Positions 30,120 to 37,754 of a DNA stretch of 49,897 nt are shown in pieces. The stretch's first letter is position 1, and the number at the start of each line of letters is the position of its first letter. Position numbers and translations under genes: made by a program. The notes below the pieces were generated by a model. That model did not search any database. It was given only the letters and a program-made list of their open reading frames with translations, and was not told where the DNA came from. The stretch comes from a virus: IMG/VR virus record IMGVR_UViG_3300030328_004331, positions 1 to 49,897 of that record; one strand, given 5' to 3'.

Positions 30120-30298
30120 GCAACGAAACAGTACACAAAATAAGAACGGAGCTTCTTGTAGAACAGGAGAAGCTGAAGGCATCACAGTTAAGGACAAGGT
30201 TAAACCTCCTAATCCAAGACATGAACAGAATAGCCAAGCACACCAACTGTCACTTCGCCGCAGCCGTGGCAAGAGACGCAATAGAAAGTAACAAATGA
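30116..30298 (+). CDS. Hypothetical coiled-coil peptide
   Basis: 60 aa, nearly all helix (VHKIRTELLVEQEKLKASQLRTRLNLLIQDMNRI, in pieces) ending AVARDAIESNK. ATGA overlaps at both ends. Could be a dimerising accessory factor; not recognised. Confidence 0.57.
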   Translation: MSNETVHKIRTELLVEQEKLKASQLRTRLNLLIQDMNRIAKHTNCHFAAAVARDAIESNK

Positions 30299-30501
30299 AC
30301 CCAATGGAGCAGAAGATACATAAAGAATCCCATGCAGGTCACATCATACTTGAGGACTGCATATACGAAGTGAAAGAGAAAATATCAAACAAGATAAAAG
30401 AAAACATCTTGTCTGGCAGGTGGCTCCCCGAAACAAAGGCGGAGCAGGAAATGTTAAAGGAACATTTAAAGTCAAAAAAAATTTGCAATAAGAAAAAATA
30501 A
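30295..30501 (+). CDS. Hypothetical small basic protein
   Basis: 68 aa, helical (HKESHAGHIILEDCIYEVKEKISNKI) with a Lys-rich end (LKSKKICNKKK). Four-base overlap upstream. After it comes a 54-nt AT-rich gap. Confidence 0.55.
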   Translation: MNPMEQKIHKESHAGHIILEDCIYEVKEKISNKIKENILSGRWLPETKAEQEMLKEHLKSKKICNKKK

Positions 30502-30555
30502 CTGATAACTATTTCTTTTTTCTTATTCAGGATTCGTCTACCTGTGAGAGGTGGA

Positions 30556-31080
30556 ATGAAAAAGAAAGTGAAAATGAGCACTAAATCAAACAACGGAGCT
30601 CCGTCTAATGGAGCTGTTATTCTTAATGTGGAATGTGTCTTGTCTGGGTACAAGGATGCAATCACATTGCAAAACGTAATCAGCGATATGGCTGAAAAGG
30701 TAACGATGCTGGCTTTGATTCCAGAACCAAGCTTGTGTTTTGGATCTGAAGCTAGGGCTAAGTTTCTTGTAGAGGAATCAAAGGTTAAGCCTAAGGTTTC
30801 GCTAGAAAAGGCTAAGCCTTCCTCTTCAAAGAAGAGAAAGAAGACTACGGTTAAGAAGAAGTTCAAGCCCTCGTCTAAGATCACTGACAAAAGAGGAGTG
30901 TGGTTAACTGACTCAAAAGGAAAAGAGGTCATTGACCATAAGGCTACGCTAGCCAACCTTGGACTTTCAGAAGGCGAGCTTATGGCTATGCCTACAAGGT
31001 TCGGTACTCTTGAGAACCATCTGAAGAATTCAATGAGAGCCTCAAGGGTGTGGAATAGAAAGAAAACTGCTAAGCGTTAA
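30556..31080 (+). CDS. Basic protein with Lys/Ser linker
   Basis: 174 aa from the ATG at 30556 (MKKKVKMSTKSNN); an in-frame GTG at 30544 is an alternative. AGGTGG stands directly before the ATG. N-terminal domain ~residues 20-75, a Lys/Ser linker (KPSSSKKRKKTTVKKKFKPSS), then a C-terminal helical domain (HKATLANLGLSEGELMAMPTRFG and ENHLKNSMRASRVWNRKK). The linker suggests two domains on a flexible basic tether. DNA binding possible. A strong terminator follows. Confidence 0.6.
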   Translation: MKKKVKMSTKSNNGAPSNGAVILNVECVLSGYKDAITLQNVISDMAEKVTMLALIPEPSLCFGSEARAKFLVEESKVKPKVSLEKAKPSSSKKRKKTTVKKKFKPSSKITDKRGVWLTDSKGKEVIDHKATLANLGLSEGELMAMPTRFGTLENHLKNSMRASRVWNRKKTAKR

Positions 31081-31089
31081 CCTAATCAG

Positions 31090-31119
31090 GCGGGGGTGGC
31101 GAAAGCCACCCTCGCTTTT
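31090..31119 (+). terminator. Intrinsic terminator
   Basis: GCGGGGGTGGC (31090-31100), loop GAAA, GCCACCCTCGC (31105-31115), TTTT. Eleven-bp stem with one wobble. The ATG of the next gene follows 5 nt after it. Confidence 0.9.
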
Positions 31120-31124
31120 CAGTC

Positions 31125-31373
31125 ATGAGTAAAATAGAACAAAATCTTTTAAACCAAACGCGAGAGATAATAGAGTCTTCAAAAGACACACTGATAAAGT
31201 GCATCGAAGACATGAATGAACACGCTCACAATCGAAACCTTCAAGGCGGAGACGCAACTGATTGGGTTATTAAATACCAAAAGATGCGCGACAAGTTGAA
31301 TGACTGTGAAGATATTTTAGACGACCTAAAGGAAAAGTATTCAGACACATGCTTTACCTATGAAGATTCCTAA
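31125..31373 (+). CDS. Hypothetical helical protein
   Basis: 82 aa, two long helices (IEQNLLNQTREIIESSKDTLIKCIEDMNEHA; VIKYQKMRDKLNDCEDILDDLKEKY), so a coiled-coil dimer is likely. Starts just after the terminator; overlaps the next gene by 14 nt. Function unknown. Confidence 0.6.
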   Translation: MSKIEQNLLNQTREIIESSKDTLIKCIEDMNEHAHNRNLQGGDATDWVIKYQKMRDKLNDCEDILDDLKEKYSDTCFTYEDS

Positions 31374-31572
31374 AGGAACAACTCAGATACTACTAGAAAC
31401 TGTATACAAAGAATCCACTAGGCGTTGCCTCATGGACGTTAAGGATATGGACTGCATTGCTGGCGTGCCCGGAACTGTGGTTTTCCTTAAGAAAGATGTA
31501 GAGCTTGGCCGATTTGAATTCGATGGCAAGTGGCCAATAGAGGACGAAGACAATGCCAAAAAAAATAAGTGA
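31360..31572 (+). CDS. Hypothetical small protein
   Basis: 70 aa, mixed (MKIPKGTTQILLETVYKESTRR; GVPGTVVFLKKDVELGRFEFDGKWP). The VPGTVVFLKKDVELGRFEF segment looks like a small beta domain. Overlaps the next small gene by 20 nt. Confidence 0.55.
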   Translation: MKIPKGTTQILLETVYKESTRRCLMDVKDMDCIAGVPGTVVFLKKDVELGRFEFDGKWPIEDEDNAKKNK

Positions 31573-31717
31573 AATGACTATGGAAGAAATCAGAATTTAT
31601 ATTGAGTCCAATATAAAAAACACAAGTGACATTACTGCCTCAAGAATATACGAGGTAATGACTGGGCACTTGGCACAAACAAAAACAAAACAGAACAAGA
31701 TAAGAGTAATAACATGA
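31553..31717 (+). CDS. 54-aa basic helical peptide
   Basis: ATG at 31553, TGA at 31715-31717 overlapping the next ATG (31714). The sequence begins MPKKISEMTMEEIRIYIESN and continues KNTSDITASRIYEVMTGHLA, a helical protein with a basic end. Coupled starts on both sides support it; it is short enough to be missed by size-limited gene calling. Confidence 0.58.
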   Translation: MPKKISEMTMEEIRIYIESNIKNTSDITASRIYEVMTGHLAQTKTKQNKIRVIT

Positions 31718-32022
31718 GTGAAGAAAACATTGTCCCAATGGAGGACAGCAGCGAAGAGAACGAAAACTTGGAGCTGCAAGAAAAGGTAGCCAACGAACTA
31801 GGAACCAAGATCATTGATCTTGTCAGAGGAAGCGTCAAAGATGACCAGCTCCACCCAATGACAGCATCACTGTTACTGGCAGATGTAGCCGCAATGCACT
31901 GCTCCCCCGGGGGATATGCTGGGGTGGCTATATACTTAGAAGCAATGGCAAGACACTGCAGAGCGGAAGCTGAACACCAACAATCAAAAGAAGAAGAAAG
32001 TAAAGAAGAAGAAAAAAACTAA
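31714..32022 (+). CDS. Hypothetical acidic helical protein
   Basis: 102 aa, acidic ends and a central helical core (ELGTKIIDLVRGSVKDDQLHP, ASLLLADVAAMHCSPGGYAGVAIYLEAMARHCRAEAE). The core looks like a small four-helix or two-helix unit with a Cys pair (HCSPG, HCRAE). ATGA overlap upstream. Not recognised. Confidence 0.58.
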   Translation: MSEENIVPMEDSSEENENLELQEKVANELGTKIIDLVRGSVKDDQLHPMTASLLLADVAAMHCSPGGYAGVAIYLEAMARHCRAEAEHQQSKEEESKEEEKN

Positions 32023-32065
32023 AATAAAAGCTTGATTCTTTTTTAACTTAGATCATAGTTCCTTC

Positions 32066-32209
32066 GTGCCTGTTATATCAATAACACCTGACACTCATAA
32101 GAAACTTAAGGAAGCCTGCAAATCAAACGGGCTTAAATTAACTTACGTTGCTAATGAGGCTGTCATTCAATACGTCAAAAGTTTGAACACGAAAAAGAAC
32201 TCTAAGTGA
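32066..32209 (+). CDS. Ribbon-helix-helix-like small protein (GTG start)
   Basis: 47 aa from GTG at 32066. Sequence: strand VISITPDTH, helix KKLKEACKSNG, helix TYVANEAVIQYVKSL, then a Lys-rich end. This is the CopG/Arc layout, in which a short strand forms the dimer ribbon and two helices follow. It would bind DNA as a dimer and could repress the recombination genes. Its stop overlaps the next start (GTGA). No ribosome site is obvious. Confidence 0.52.
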   Translation: MPVISITPDTHKKLKEACKSNGLKLTYVANEAVIQYVKSLNTKKNSK

Positions 32210-32533
32210 ATGATTCATCTGGTGATTCAGGGGCATGGACACATAGCCAACTTCAAGAACTGCAAGGCTTGTTGGAGGAATATGTTAGTCACAGTCCCAA
32301 AAGCAAAAAAGCAGATGATGGCAATAGAGAAAGATTTCGTGTCACAATTGACCTCCTTGTATCGGACAACAGAAGACGAGACCCAGACGGGGCAATCAAT
32401 ACAATCATGGATTGCCTCGTCAGTTCCGTTAGACGACTCCGTGAGGGAGATCAACGAAATTGTGGTGCGAGTAAAACGCGCCCCCAAAGGAAACGAGGGG
32501 GCAATAGTGAAACTAGATAAAATAAGTAAGTGA
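32206..32533 (+). CDS. RusA-like Holliday junction resolvase split over two frames
   Basis: Two overlapping frames each hold half of a RusA-like protein. Frame from GTG 32206 gives RVTIDLLVSDNRRRDPDGAI and NTIMDCLV (to ~32421). The frame open from ATG 32210 to 32533 gives PLDDSVREINEIVVRVKRAP and GNEGAIVKL. Joined by a +1 shift near 32420-32430 they make the family order: RxxDPDx acids, D-x-L helix, DDS acids, C-terminal beta hairpin. Neither frame alone is complete. Either a programmed shift, a recent mutation, or a sequencing error. RusA cleaves four-way junctions; recombination genes follow. Confidence 0.6.
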
Positions 32534-32534
32534 T

Positions 32535-33416
32535 ATGAGCCTAGAGTTCAAGAAAGCGACAAAGAAAAGCGCCAAGTTACGTGCTGGTATTTACGGCACG
32601 TCAGGTAGCGGAAAGACGTACACCTCGTTACTCATTGCTAAGGGCATGGGCGGCAAGGTTGCGTTCATTGACACAGAGCATGGAAGTGCGAGCAAGTATT
32701 CAGACTTGTTCGAATTTGATGTCTGTGAGTTGGACTCCTTTGATCCAAGGGAGCTTATTAAGGGATTGGAAAACATCCCTAACGTGTATGATACCGTTGT
32801 GATTGATTCCATGTCAGCATTCTGGCAGGGAGAGCAAGGTATCTTGCAGCAGGTGGAGAATGCAGGCAAGCGTTCGCAAGGTGGCAACTCCTTCAGAGCG
32901 TGGGCCGAAGTTTCTCCTACTCTAAACCGTATCAATGACTTGGTTATGGGAGCCCCATATCATGTCATTACAACACTCAGAGCTAAGACTGAGTATGTTG
33001 TTGAGCAAAACGCTAAAGGGAAAGCAGCACCTAGAAAGGTTGGTCTTGCCCCAGTGTACAAGGAAGGATGGGAATACAACCTAGACTTTGTTGCACGCAT
33101 GGACAACGACAATGCGTTGATAGTTGAGAAGACTAGAATCCCTGATTTTGCTGGAGAGGTAATCAGCAAACCAGACGAGAAGGTTGGTCAAAGACTGGCG
33201 GCTTGGCTTGGTGATGGAGCTAAAGTTCCTACCCCGATTGAAGAATTAGAGGTGCTGATTGCTGAGGTTACTACCCCTGAGAAGTTCATAGAAGTAGCGA
33301 ACAGGAGGGGGCATTTAGAAGATGGAATAAAAGATCTGTCTTTAATACCGAACGAGAAGGTTAACTTCTTTCTTAAGAACTGGAACGATATTGTTCCTAT
33401 AATACAGGAAGCATAA
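32535..33416 (+). CDS. Sak4-like RecA-fold recombination ATPase
   Basis: 293 aa. Walker A GTSGSGKT (residues ~20-27), then the strand ending VAFIDTEHGS, Walker B VYDTVVIDSM, and HVITTLRAKTEY. The N-terminal opening and the domain order match Sak4, the single-strand annealing RecA-like family of phages. It is followed by nuclease and SSB, the usual trio for DNA end resection, coating and annealing. Overlaps the nuclease start by one base. C-terminal ~80 residues are family-variable. Confidence 0.85.
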   Translation: MSLEFKKATKKSAKLRAGIYGTSGSGKTYTSLLIAKGMGGKVAFIDTEHGSASKYSDLFEFDVCELDSFDPRELIKGLENIPNVYDTVVIDSMSAFWQGEQGILQQVENAGKRSQGGNSFRAWAEVSPTLNRINDLVMGAPYHVITTLRAKTEYVVEQNAKGKAAPRKVGLAPVYKEGWEYNLDFVARMDNDNALIVEKTRIPDFAGEVISKPDEKVGQRLAAWLGDGAKVPTPIEELEVLIAEVTTPEKFIEVANRRGHLEDGIKDLSLIPNEKVNFFLKNWNDIVPIIQEA

Positions 33417-34192
33417 TGGCATACGTAAAGCCAGACAACTCTGCTCACTGGTACACCGGTGATGGAGAGCCGAGACATACTAGGGATAACGGCAAGCCAA
33501 CTACCCTAAAAGATGCTAGAGTAGAGGGATTGTTCCCAAGTGTTACATCAATACTGAACGTCTTGGCTAAGCCTGCTCTGGAAAGCTGGAAGATAGAACA
33601 GGGTATCCTGTCTGCCTTGCGGCTTGAACAGGGGGAGGATGAATCAACTGATGACTTCGCAAAAAGAATTGTGCAAGACATGAAAGTTGCCACATCTTCT
33701 GCTGCTGTATTCGGAACTAAAGTTCACAACGCTCTTGAACAGTACAACATCGACCGAACAGAACCCGATGAAGATGATGAGGTGTTGCCTTGGTTCAAAG
33801 AGTATCAACCTTGGTTCGATCAGAACATAACCAAGGTGCATCAAGCTGAAACAGTACTTGTTAATCAGCAGTATGGTTATGCTGGGACTGTCGATCTGGT
33901 AGCAGATCATAACTTGTGGGGTAAGTGCGTCATAGACTTCAAGACTCAAGGAGTTAAGAGGAGGGCGAGATTCTACGAGACGTGGATATACCAGTTGGCA
34001 GCTTACCAGCAGTGCATAGAGGGAGAAACTAAGTGCCTTTCTCTAGTAATAGATTCTAAGGCTCCATCTGAACCTGTTGAAAAATTATGGGGCAACGATG
34101 AAGTCAAGGAAGGTTGGGCGATATTTAAATTGTCCAACGAGTTATATCAGAAAACAAAAAACTACAAGCCTCCAGTAAAGGAGGTATTCTAA
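33416..34192 (+). CDS. RecB/Cas4-like exonuclease (PD-(D/E)XK)
   Basis: 258 aa. Core signature: AVFGTKVHNALEQYN (His of helix 1), QQYGYAGTVDLVADHN (Asp), CVIDFKTQGVK (D-x-K) and YQLAAYQQCIEG (QxxxY). This is the RecB-type nuclease, which resects DNA ends to leave single strands. The Tyr-rich N-terminus YVKPDNSAHWYTGDGEP is conserved in phage versions. It overlaps Sak4 by one base and lies 7 nt before ssb, so the three are one module. Confidence 0.85.
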   Translation: MAYVKPDNSAHWYTGDGEPRHTRDNGKPTTLKDARVEGLFPSVTSILNVLAKPALESWKIEQGILSALRLEQGEDESTDDFAKRIVQDMKVATSSAAVFGTKVHNALEQYNIDRTEPDEDDEVLPWFKEYQPWFDQNITKVHQAETVLVNQQYGYAGTVDLVADHNLWGKCVIDFKTQGVKRRARFYETWIYQLAAYQQCIEGETKCLSLVIDSKAPSEPVEKLWGNDEVKEGWAIFKLSNELYQKTKNYKPPVKEVF

Positions 34193-34199
34193 ACGTAAT

Positions 34200-34583
34200 A
34201 TGTATAATAAACTAATAGTAATGGGAAACCTAGTTCGCTCTCCTGAGGTGAAAGAAATAGGTAACGATAACACGGTCTGCAACTTCACAATAGCGGCGAA
34301 CCGTAAGAGAGGAGACAATGAAGAGGTCGCTTACGTTGACTGTGCTTCCTTCGGGAAGCAGGGAGAGGTAATCGGCAAGCACGTCTCAAAGGGAGACCGC
34401 CTTCTAATTGAAGGCCGACTAAGAACAGAAAGCTGGGAAAGTGAAGGGAAGAAGCGCTCCAAGCTTAGCTGTATAGTTGAGCAATTCTCCTTTGCGAACG
34501 GCCCTAAAGGCCAGTCAGACTCCGAGTCTGCACAACAAACCCTGAGTGCTGCCACGCAGTCCACAGGTTCGTCCCCGTTCTAA
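34200..34583 (+). CDS. ssb: Single-stranded DNA-binding protein
   Basis: 127 aa. OB-fold signatures: MYNKLIVMGNLVRSPEVKEI, VCNFTIAANRK, VAYVDCASFGKQGEVIGKHVSKGDRLLIEGRLRT (in pieces). C-terminus ends STGSSPF, keeping the terminal Pro-Phe but without the acidic run (DDDIPF-type) by which bacterial SSB recruits partners. It coats single strands during replication and recombination. Confidence 0.92.
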   Translation: MYNKLIVMGNLVRSPEVKEIGNDNTVCNFTIAANRKRGDNEEVAYVDCASFGKQGEVIGKHVSKGDRLLIEGRLRTESWESEGKKRSKLSCIVEQFSFANGPKGQSDSESAQQTLSAATQSTGSSPF

Positions 34584-34587
34584 CTAG

Positions 34588-34875
34588 ATGGGCAGGCCTG
34601 CCGCAAACAAGAATAGTGAAGCTGGCATGTCTGCCATCATTGGGATGATATTGAATGAGATCGGGGGTCGGGCTGTCCTGACCCCCGGTTCTGTTCAAGA
34701 GTTTATGGATCAATGCGAAGACACGAGGCACTTTGTTGACATTAAAACAGAAGGGTCTGGGGACTTAGTGATAACTTCGCTGCACGAAAAAAGGGATGGA
34801 ACAATTGATAAAACTTATTTGGGGATAGATTACGACAAGGAGTATCCAAGGGGATGTCTGTCAGGGTTATCGTAA
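34588..34875 (+). CDS. Hypothetical protein
   Basis: 95 aa, begins MGRPAANKNSEAGMSAIIGMI. GRP-type N-terminal (AT-hook-like but single) then helical and beta (FVDIKTEGSGDLVITSLHEK). Starts 4 nt after ssb and overlaps the next gene by 22 nt. Role in the recombination operon unknown. Confidence 0.58.
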   Translation: MGRPAANKNSEAGMSAIIGMILNEIGGRAVLTPGSVQEFMDQCEDTRHFVDIKTEGSGDLVITSLHEKRDGTIDKTYLGIDYDKEYPRGCLSGLS

Positions 34876-35153
34876 AACATATTGATGGCAAATATAAATT
34901 GTATGTCAGGTCAGTTGGGACAGATAGCCCTGCTGGGGATAGGCTTGCAAGAGGTAAAGAGTTGCCTAATCATAAGTGGGAGTACGACAATGAATCCGAA
35001 GCTCAGCTAAATGCACTAGAGCTGCAGAGATACCTAGACGCATACGAAAACGACAAGCAGAAACGGGTAAGGAAAAGCAAAAGGACAGAAGAGCAAGAGC
35101 AGAAGTATAGAGATTATATTTCCAGACATAATGCGATTAATAGAAAAACTTGA
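34854..35153 (+). CDS. Hypothetical basic protein
   Basis: 99 aa. N-terminal beta part (VRVIVKHIDGKYKLYVRSVG) and a long basic C-terminal helix (RYLDAYENDKQKRVRKSKRTEEQEQKYRDY). AAGGGG stands just before the ATG. Overlaps the next gene by 23 nt. Confidence 0.55.
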   Translation: MSVRVIVKHIDGKYKLYVRSVGTDSPAGDRLARGKELPNHKWEYDNESEAQLNALELQRYLDAYENDKQKRVRKSKRTEEQEQKYRDYISRHNAINRKT

Positions 35154-35454
35154 TAGGATGCCGCCGTTCCTTTGTAGGTTAATGGCAAGAAGGAACGGGA
35201 GATCGCCATCAAACAAAGAGCTATCCGCCGATAGTGGGATACCTCTTACGACATTAAGAAGAATATGTGAAAAGAAATCATGGGAGGACGTGCCTGTTGG
35301 GTTGGCTCAAAAATTTAGCACAGCCTGCGGGGTTGACCTATTAAGGCAGACAAGAAGTTTAGAATATTTCAAGAGAAGAAAGTTCGCGCACATAAAGAAA
35401 AGCCCGAACCTAAAGTACTACAGTAAATTATTAAAACTATGGAAAGAAATGTGA
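35131..35454 (+). CDS. HTH-type DNA-binding protein beside integrase
   Basis: 107 aa. Helix-turn-helix: RSPSNKELSADSGIPLTTLRRICEKKSW (residues ~24-51), then VPVGLAQKFSTACGVDLL, the Cro/C1-like arrangement, and a basic C-terminus. It precedes and overlaps the integrase by 16 nt. It could be an excisionase-like directionality factor or a repressor. The HTH is a moderate match only. Confidence 0.6.
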   Translation: MRLIEKLDRMPPFLCRLMARRNGRSPSNKELSADSGIPLTTLRRICEKKSWEDVPVGLAQKFSTACGVDLLRQTRSLEYFKRRKFAHIKKSPNLKYYSKLLKLWKEM

Positions 35455-36299
35455 GCAATAAAGAGGTGTCCAATAAACTGTCCGAGTTCATGGCTGAAAG
35501 AAAGAACAGCGGGATAATCGGAAACAACAGTATGCATTGGGCTTTAAACATATTCAAAGAGGATGTTGATTCGGATAATGTAGAGGCCGAAGAGACTGCT
35601 ATTTTTGAATACATAAAAAGCTTAAAAGAAAAGTACAGACCATCAAGCGTTAAAAAGATAGCCGTAAGTATAGGTTCCTTTTTTAAATGGATGCAGAGAA
35701 GGGGGTACTCTGAAACACTTATAGTGGAAAGATTCCCCAAGGGATTAATAAGTGTCCCGTCCAAAAGCATCGTCGTCTTTACTGATCAGGATTATGAAAA
35801 TATTAAGAAGGCAGCTCAAGGGACATGCTTGTACTCCCTGTCGGTTATAGGGTGGAACACAGGAATGCGCCTAGTTGACTGCGCTACACTAAAGTGGAGT
35901 GAGTGCGACCTAGAACAAAAAATAATAACAAAAGAGCCAAGTAAAACAGAAGAGCACGAAACATCTGTCGTCATTCCTATGACAGACGAGCTTTACAATC
36001 TTCTGGCTGAACTGCATGAGGTAAGGGATGGCAAATACATAAACAGCTTCAACGCTTACAGGGCTATGGGTGGGGGTCTATCAAAACTTTACATAGAATT
36101 TTTAAAGAAAAACAATCTTTACCAAAAGGGTAAAACATTCCACGCTTTCAGGAGGACAGCTATATCAAAGTGGCTATCCCACAAAAACGCTGATATTGTG
36201 ACAGTTAGAAACCTTTCAGGACACAAGAGCATACTAGGATTACTGCCCTATGTTCACGCAAGTCACGATAAGAAGAAATTAATAATGGGAATTGAATGA
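35439..36299 (+). CDS. int: Tyrosine recombinase (integrase)
   Basis: 286 aa. Catalytic residues: R in NTGMRLVDCATLKW, H-x-x-R in FHAFRRTAISKWL, H in LSGHKSILGLL, and Tyr in LPYVHASHD. A SAM-like N-terminal core-binding domain (residues ~5-100) contains KYRPSSVKKIAVSIGSFFKWM. It cuts and rejoins phage and host attachment sites through a Tyr-DNA link. It supports an integrating lifestyle. An attachment site could not be identified; it is normally next to the gene. Confidence 0.9.
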   Translation: MERNVSNKEVSNKLSEFMAERKNSGIIGNNSMHWALNIFKEDVDSDNVEAEETAIFEYIKSLKEKYRPSSVKKIAVSIGSFFKWMQRRGYSETLIVERFPKGLISVPSKSIVVFTDQDYENIKKAAQGTCLYSLSVIGWNTGMRLVDCATLKWSECDLEQKIITKEPSKTEEHETSVVIPMTDELYNLLAELHEVRDGKYINSFNAYRAMGGGLSKLYIEFLKKNNLYQKGKTFHAFRRTAISKWLSHKNADIVTVRNLSGHKSILGLLPYVHASHDKKKLIMGIE

Positions 36300-36865
36300 T
36301 ACAATACCCCACCATAGTTCTAGACGAACATGAAATGGCTCTTGCCGAGAAGAAAGCTCAAGAGCTTGTTAATTTCTTTTTGCCTAGGATTAAGAGTAGG
36401 GGTAAATCGGGATCCAGCATACAGAATTTAGAGGAAAGAATTAAAAGGCTGAGGCAAGATCAGTTCACTGGTCAGCTTGCTCAGCTAGGGGGGACGATGT
36501 ATCTGACGGGTAGCGATCAGATGTACAAGCTCCAGAGGTGGAACTGCATGAGGACTCCAGATAGAGGGGACGGGGGATACGATATACCGGGCCTGAGTTT
36601 AGACTTCAAGGGGTCTAGGTTGAGGCCTACTAAAAAGCCTACCGACTATGTTCTGGCTGTCAGAGAAAACGAAAGAAAAGCAGACTGGACTTACGGTCTG
36701 GTCGTTGTTGACAAGTTCAAGGACAAAACCTTTTGTCATATAATGGGATGGGTGTCTGACTCAGAAATGCAAGGAAGGCTGGAAGAAAGCGGACAGTTTG
36801 CTGGGGCATATGTCACCACCAACTCAGAGCTACACCCTTTCCCAAACATGAAGTGGGAACTTTAA
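36296..36865 (+). CDS. Restriction-endonuclease-like PD-(D/E)XK protein
   Basis: 189 aa. Core: TPDRGDGGYDIPGLSLDFKGSRL (residues ~86-108), i.e. GDGGxD then D-F-K, the layout of type II restriction-like nucleases. The upstream helix (ELVNFFLPRIKSRG) and later TYGLVVVDKFKDKTF and GWVSDSEM fit the fold. It overlaps integrase by 4 nt. Could attack host DNA, serve in exclusion, or repair. No methyltransferase partner is adjacent. Confidence 0.68.
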   Translation: MIQYPTIVLDEHEMALAEKKAQELVNFFLPRIKSRGKSGSSIQNLEERIKRLRQDQFTGQLAQLGGTMYLTGSDQMYKLQRWNCMRTPDRGDGGYDIPGLSLDFKGSRLRPTKKPTDYVLAVRENERKADWTYGLVVVDKFKDKTFCHIMGWVSDSEMQGRLEESGQFAGAYVTTNSELHPFPNMKWEL

Positions 36866-36867
36866 CA

Positions 36868-37116
36868 ATGAAAGCTAAACTAGGACAGTTAACTAAAGTA
36901 TTAAACAAATCCCGAAAGGGAAACGAAAACACCACCTACAATGCAATGTGGGCGACAGAGGCTGGAAAGCCTTTCCCTATTCTCTTAACAGACAGAGAGC
37001 TGTATACAATAAGAGAGAGGGCAGAAGACCATAAAGAAGACATGCCTGCTTTGGATATACCAATACCAAAGAGGCCTTCTTTCTTTGGAAGATTTTTTAG
37101 ACATTCTCGGAGATGA
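36868..37116 (+). CDS. Hypothetical protein
   Basis: 82 aa from the ATG at 36868 (two nt after the nuclease stop); a GTG at 36853 in frame is an alternative. Begins MKAKLGQLTKVLNKSRKGNEN and has LLTDRELYTIRERAEDHK, ending in a basic/aromatic FFGRFFRHSRR tail. Function unknown. Confidence 0.55.
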   Translation: MKAKLGQLTKVLNKSRKGNENTTYNAMWATEAGKPFPILLTDRELYTIRERAEDHKEDMPALDIPIPKRPSFFGRFFRHSRR

Positions 37117-37304
37117 ACCAATTAATCGGGCAACGATTCTCCGAGGCCCCGCCCCGTGAGTGCGGTGTGCGGGGCACTACTCTAAACGCAGGGCGTATGG
37201 TGTCGCAGGAGATCTGCGGACAAAGGCTGAACGGTTTCTCTTTGGTTGCGTTGCCGTTCAATGCTATCGCCTATCATGAAACAAAGCCCTGTGTTACCCT
37301 TTAA
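37113..37304 (+). CDS. Doubtful small ORF in folded region
   Basis: 63 aa, coupled to the preceding gene by ATGA. It may be real, but much of its DNA is hairpin: GCCCCGC (37146-37152) with GCGGGGC (37169-37175) and TGAACGG (37228-37234) with CCGTTCA (37254-37260). The encoded sequence (GQRFSEAPPRECGVRGTTLN) is unremarkable. It may instead be a structured transcript. Confidence 0.32.
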   Translation: MNQLIGQRFSEAPPRECGVRGTTLNAGRMVSQEICGQRLNGFSLVALPFNAIAYHETKPCVTL

Positions 37305-37394
37305 AGTCTGGGTGTCTCACCCACCAAATCCCGTTCCTCACGGGTTAAGTTGTGTTCAATGGTTAAGGACAGTTGAGACGGGGCATCCAGACTT
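37304..37394 (+). ncRNA. Folded RNA leader candidate before a metallopeptidase gene
   Basis: Outer stem AAGTCTGG (37304-37311) with CCAGACTT (37387-37394), second stem GTCTC (37314-37318) with GAGAC (37375-37379), hairpin CCCGT (37330-37334) with ACGGG (37340-37344). An alternative hairpin GGGTG-TCT-CACCC competes with the second stem. It ends 9 nt before the ATG at 37404, so it could be a regulatory leader. Family unknown. Confidence 0.5.
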
Positions 37395-37403
37395 ATATTT
37401 AAA

Positions 37404-37754
37404 ATGAACAGAGGACTCCCAACTGAAGTAGACATCCTTAATCTTACTTATAAGATTAACTGGATGAATCCACCTGAAGAATCAGGTGCTGAGCAATTGG
37501 GATTGTGTGACTTCCAATCTCAGATTATATCAGTAACAAAGTCTCTGCCCCGACAGTCGAGGGCAGAGACGCTACTTCACGAAATCATACACGCAATCAA
37601 TCACGGGATGGGTGCACCCAACAAGATAGACGAGGAGAAGTTTACCACAAAGATGTCTATCGGGATTGCCACCACAATCAAGCAGAGCCCAGATGTTTGG
37701 AAGTGGATAATGAAAGAGATTTCCTCTAAACCCCGTAAGCCCTCCTCGTCCTAG
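37404..37754 (+). CDS. Small HExxH zinc metallopeptidase-like protein
   Basis: 116 aa. Signature LLHEIIHAINHGMG (residues ~54-67): HEIIH supplies two His zinc ligands and the Glu base. The downstream KIDEEKFTTKMS acid (EE) may be the third ligand, as in gluzincins. The sequence resembles small phage metallopeptidases related to ImmA/IrrE. A role such as cutting a repressor or host protein is inferred. Its end overlaps the giant leftward gene by 29 nt, antisense. Confidence 0.7.
   Translation: MNRGLPTEVDILNLTYKINWMNPPEESGAEQLGLCDFQSQIISVTKSLPRQSRAETLLHEIIHAINHGMGAPNKIDEEKFTTKMSIGIATTIKQSPDVWKWIMKEISSKPRKPSSS

Noticed and set aside
37340-37380. tRNA-like D-arm (GTTCAATGGTTAAGGAC)
   Set aside because: No anticodon stem or T-arm consensus follows and the segment fits another fold, so it is not called a tRNA. 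No tRNA was found elsewhere in the window.
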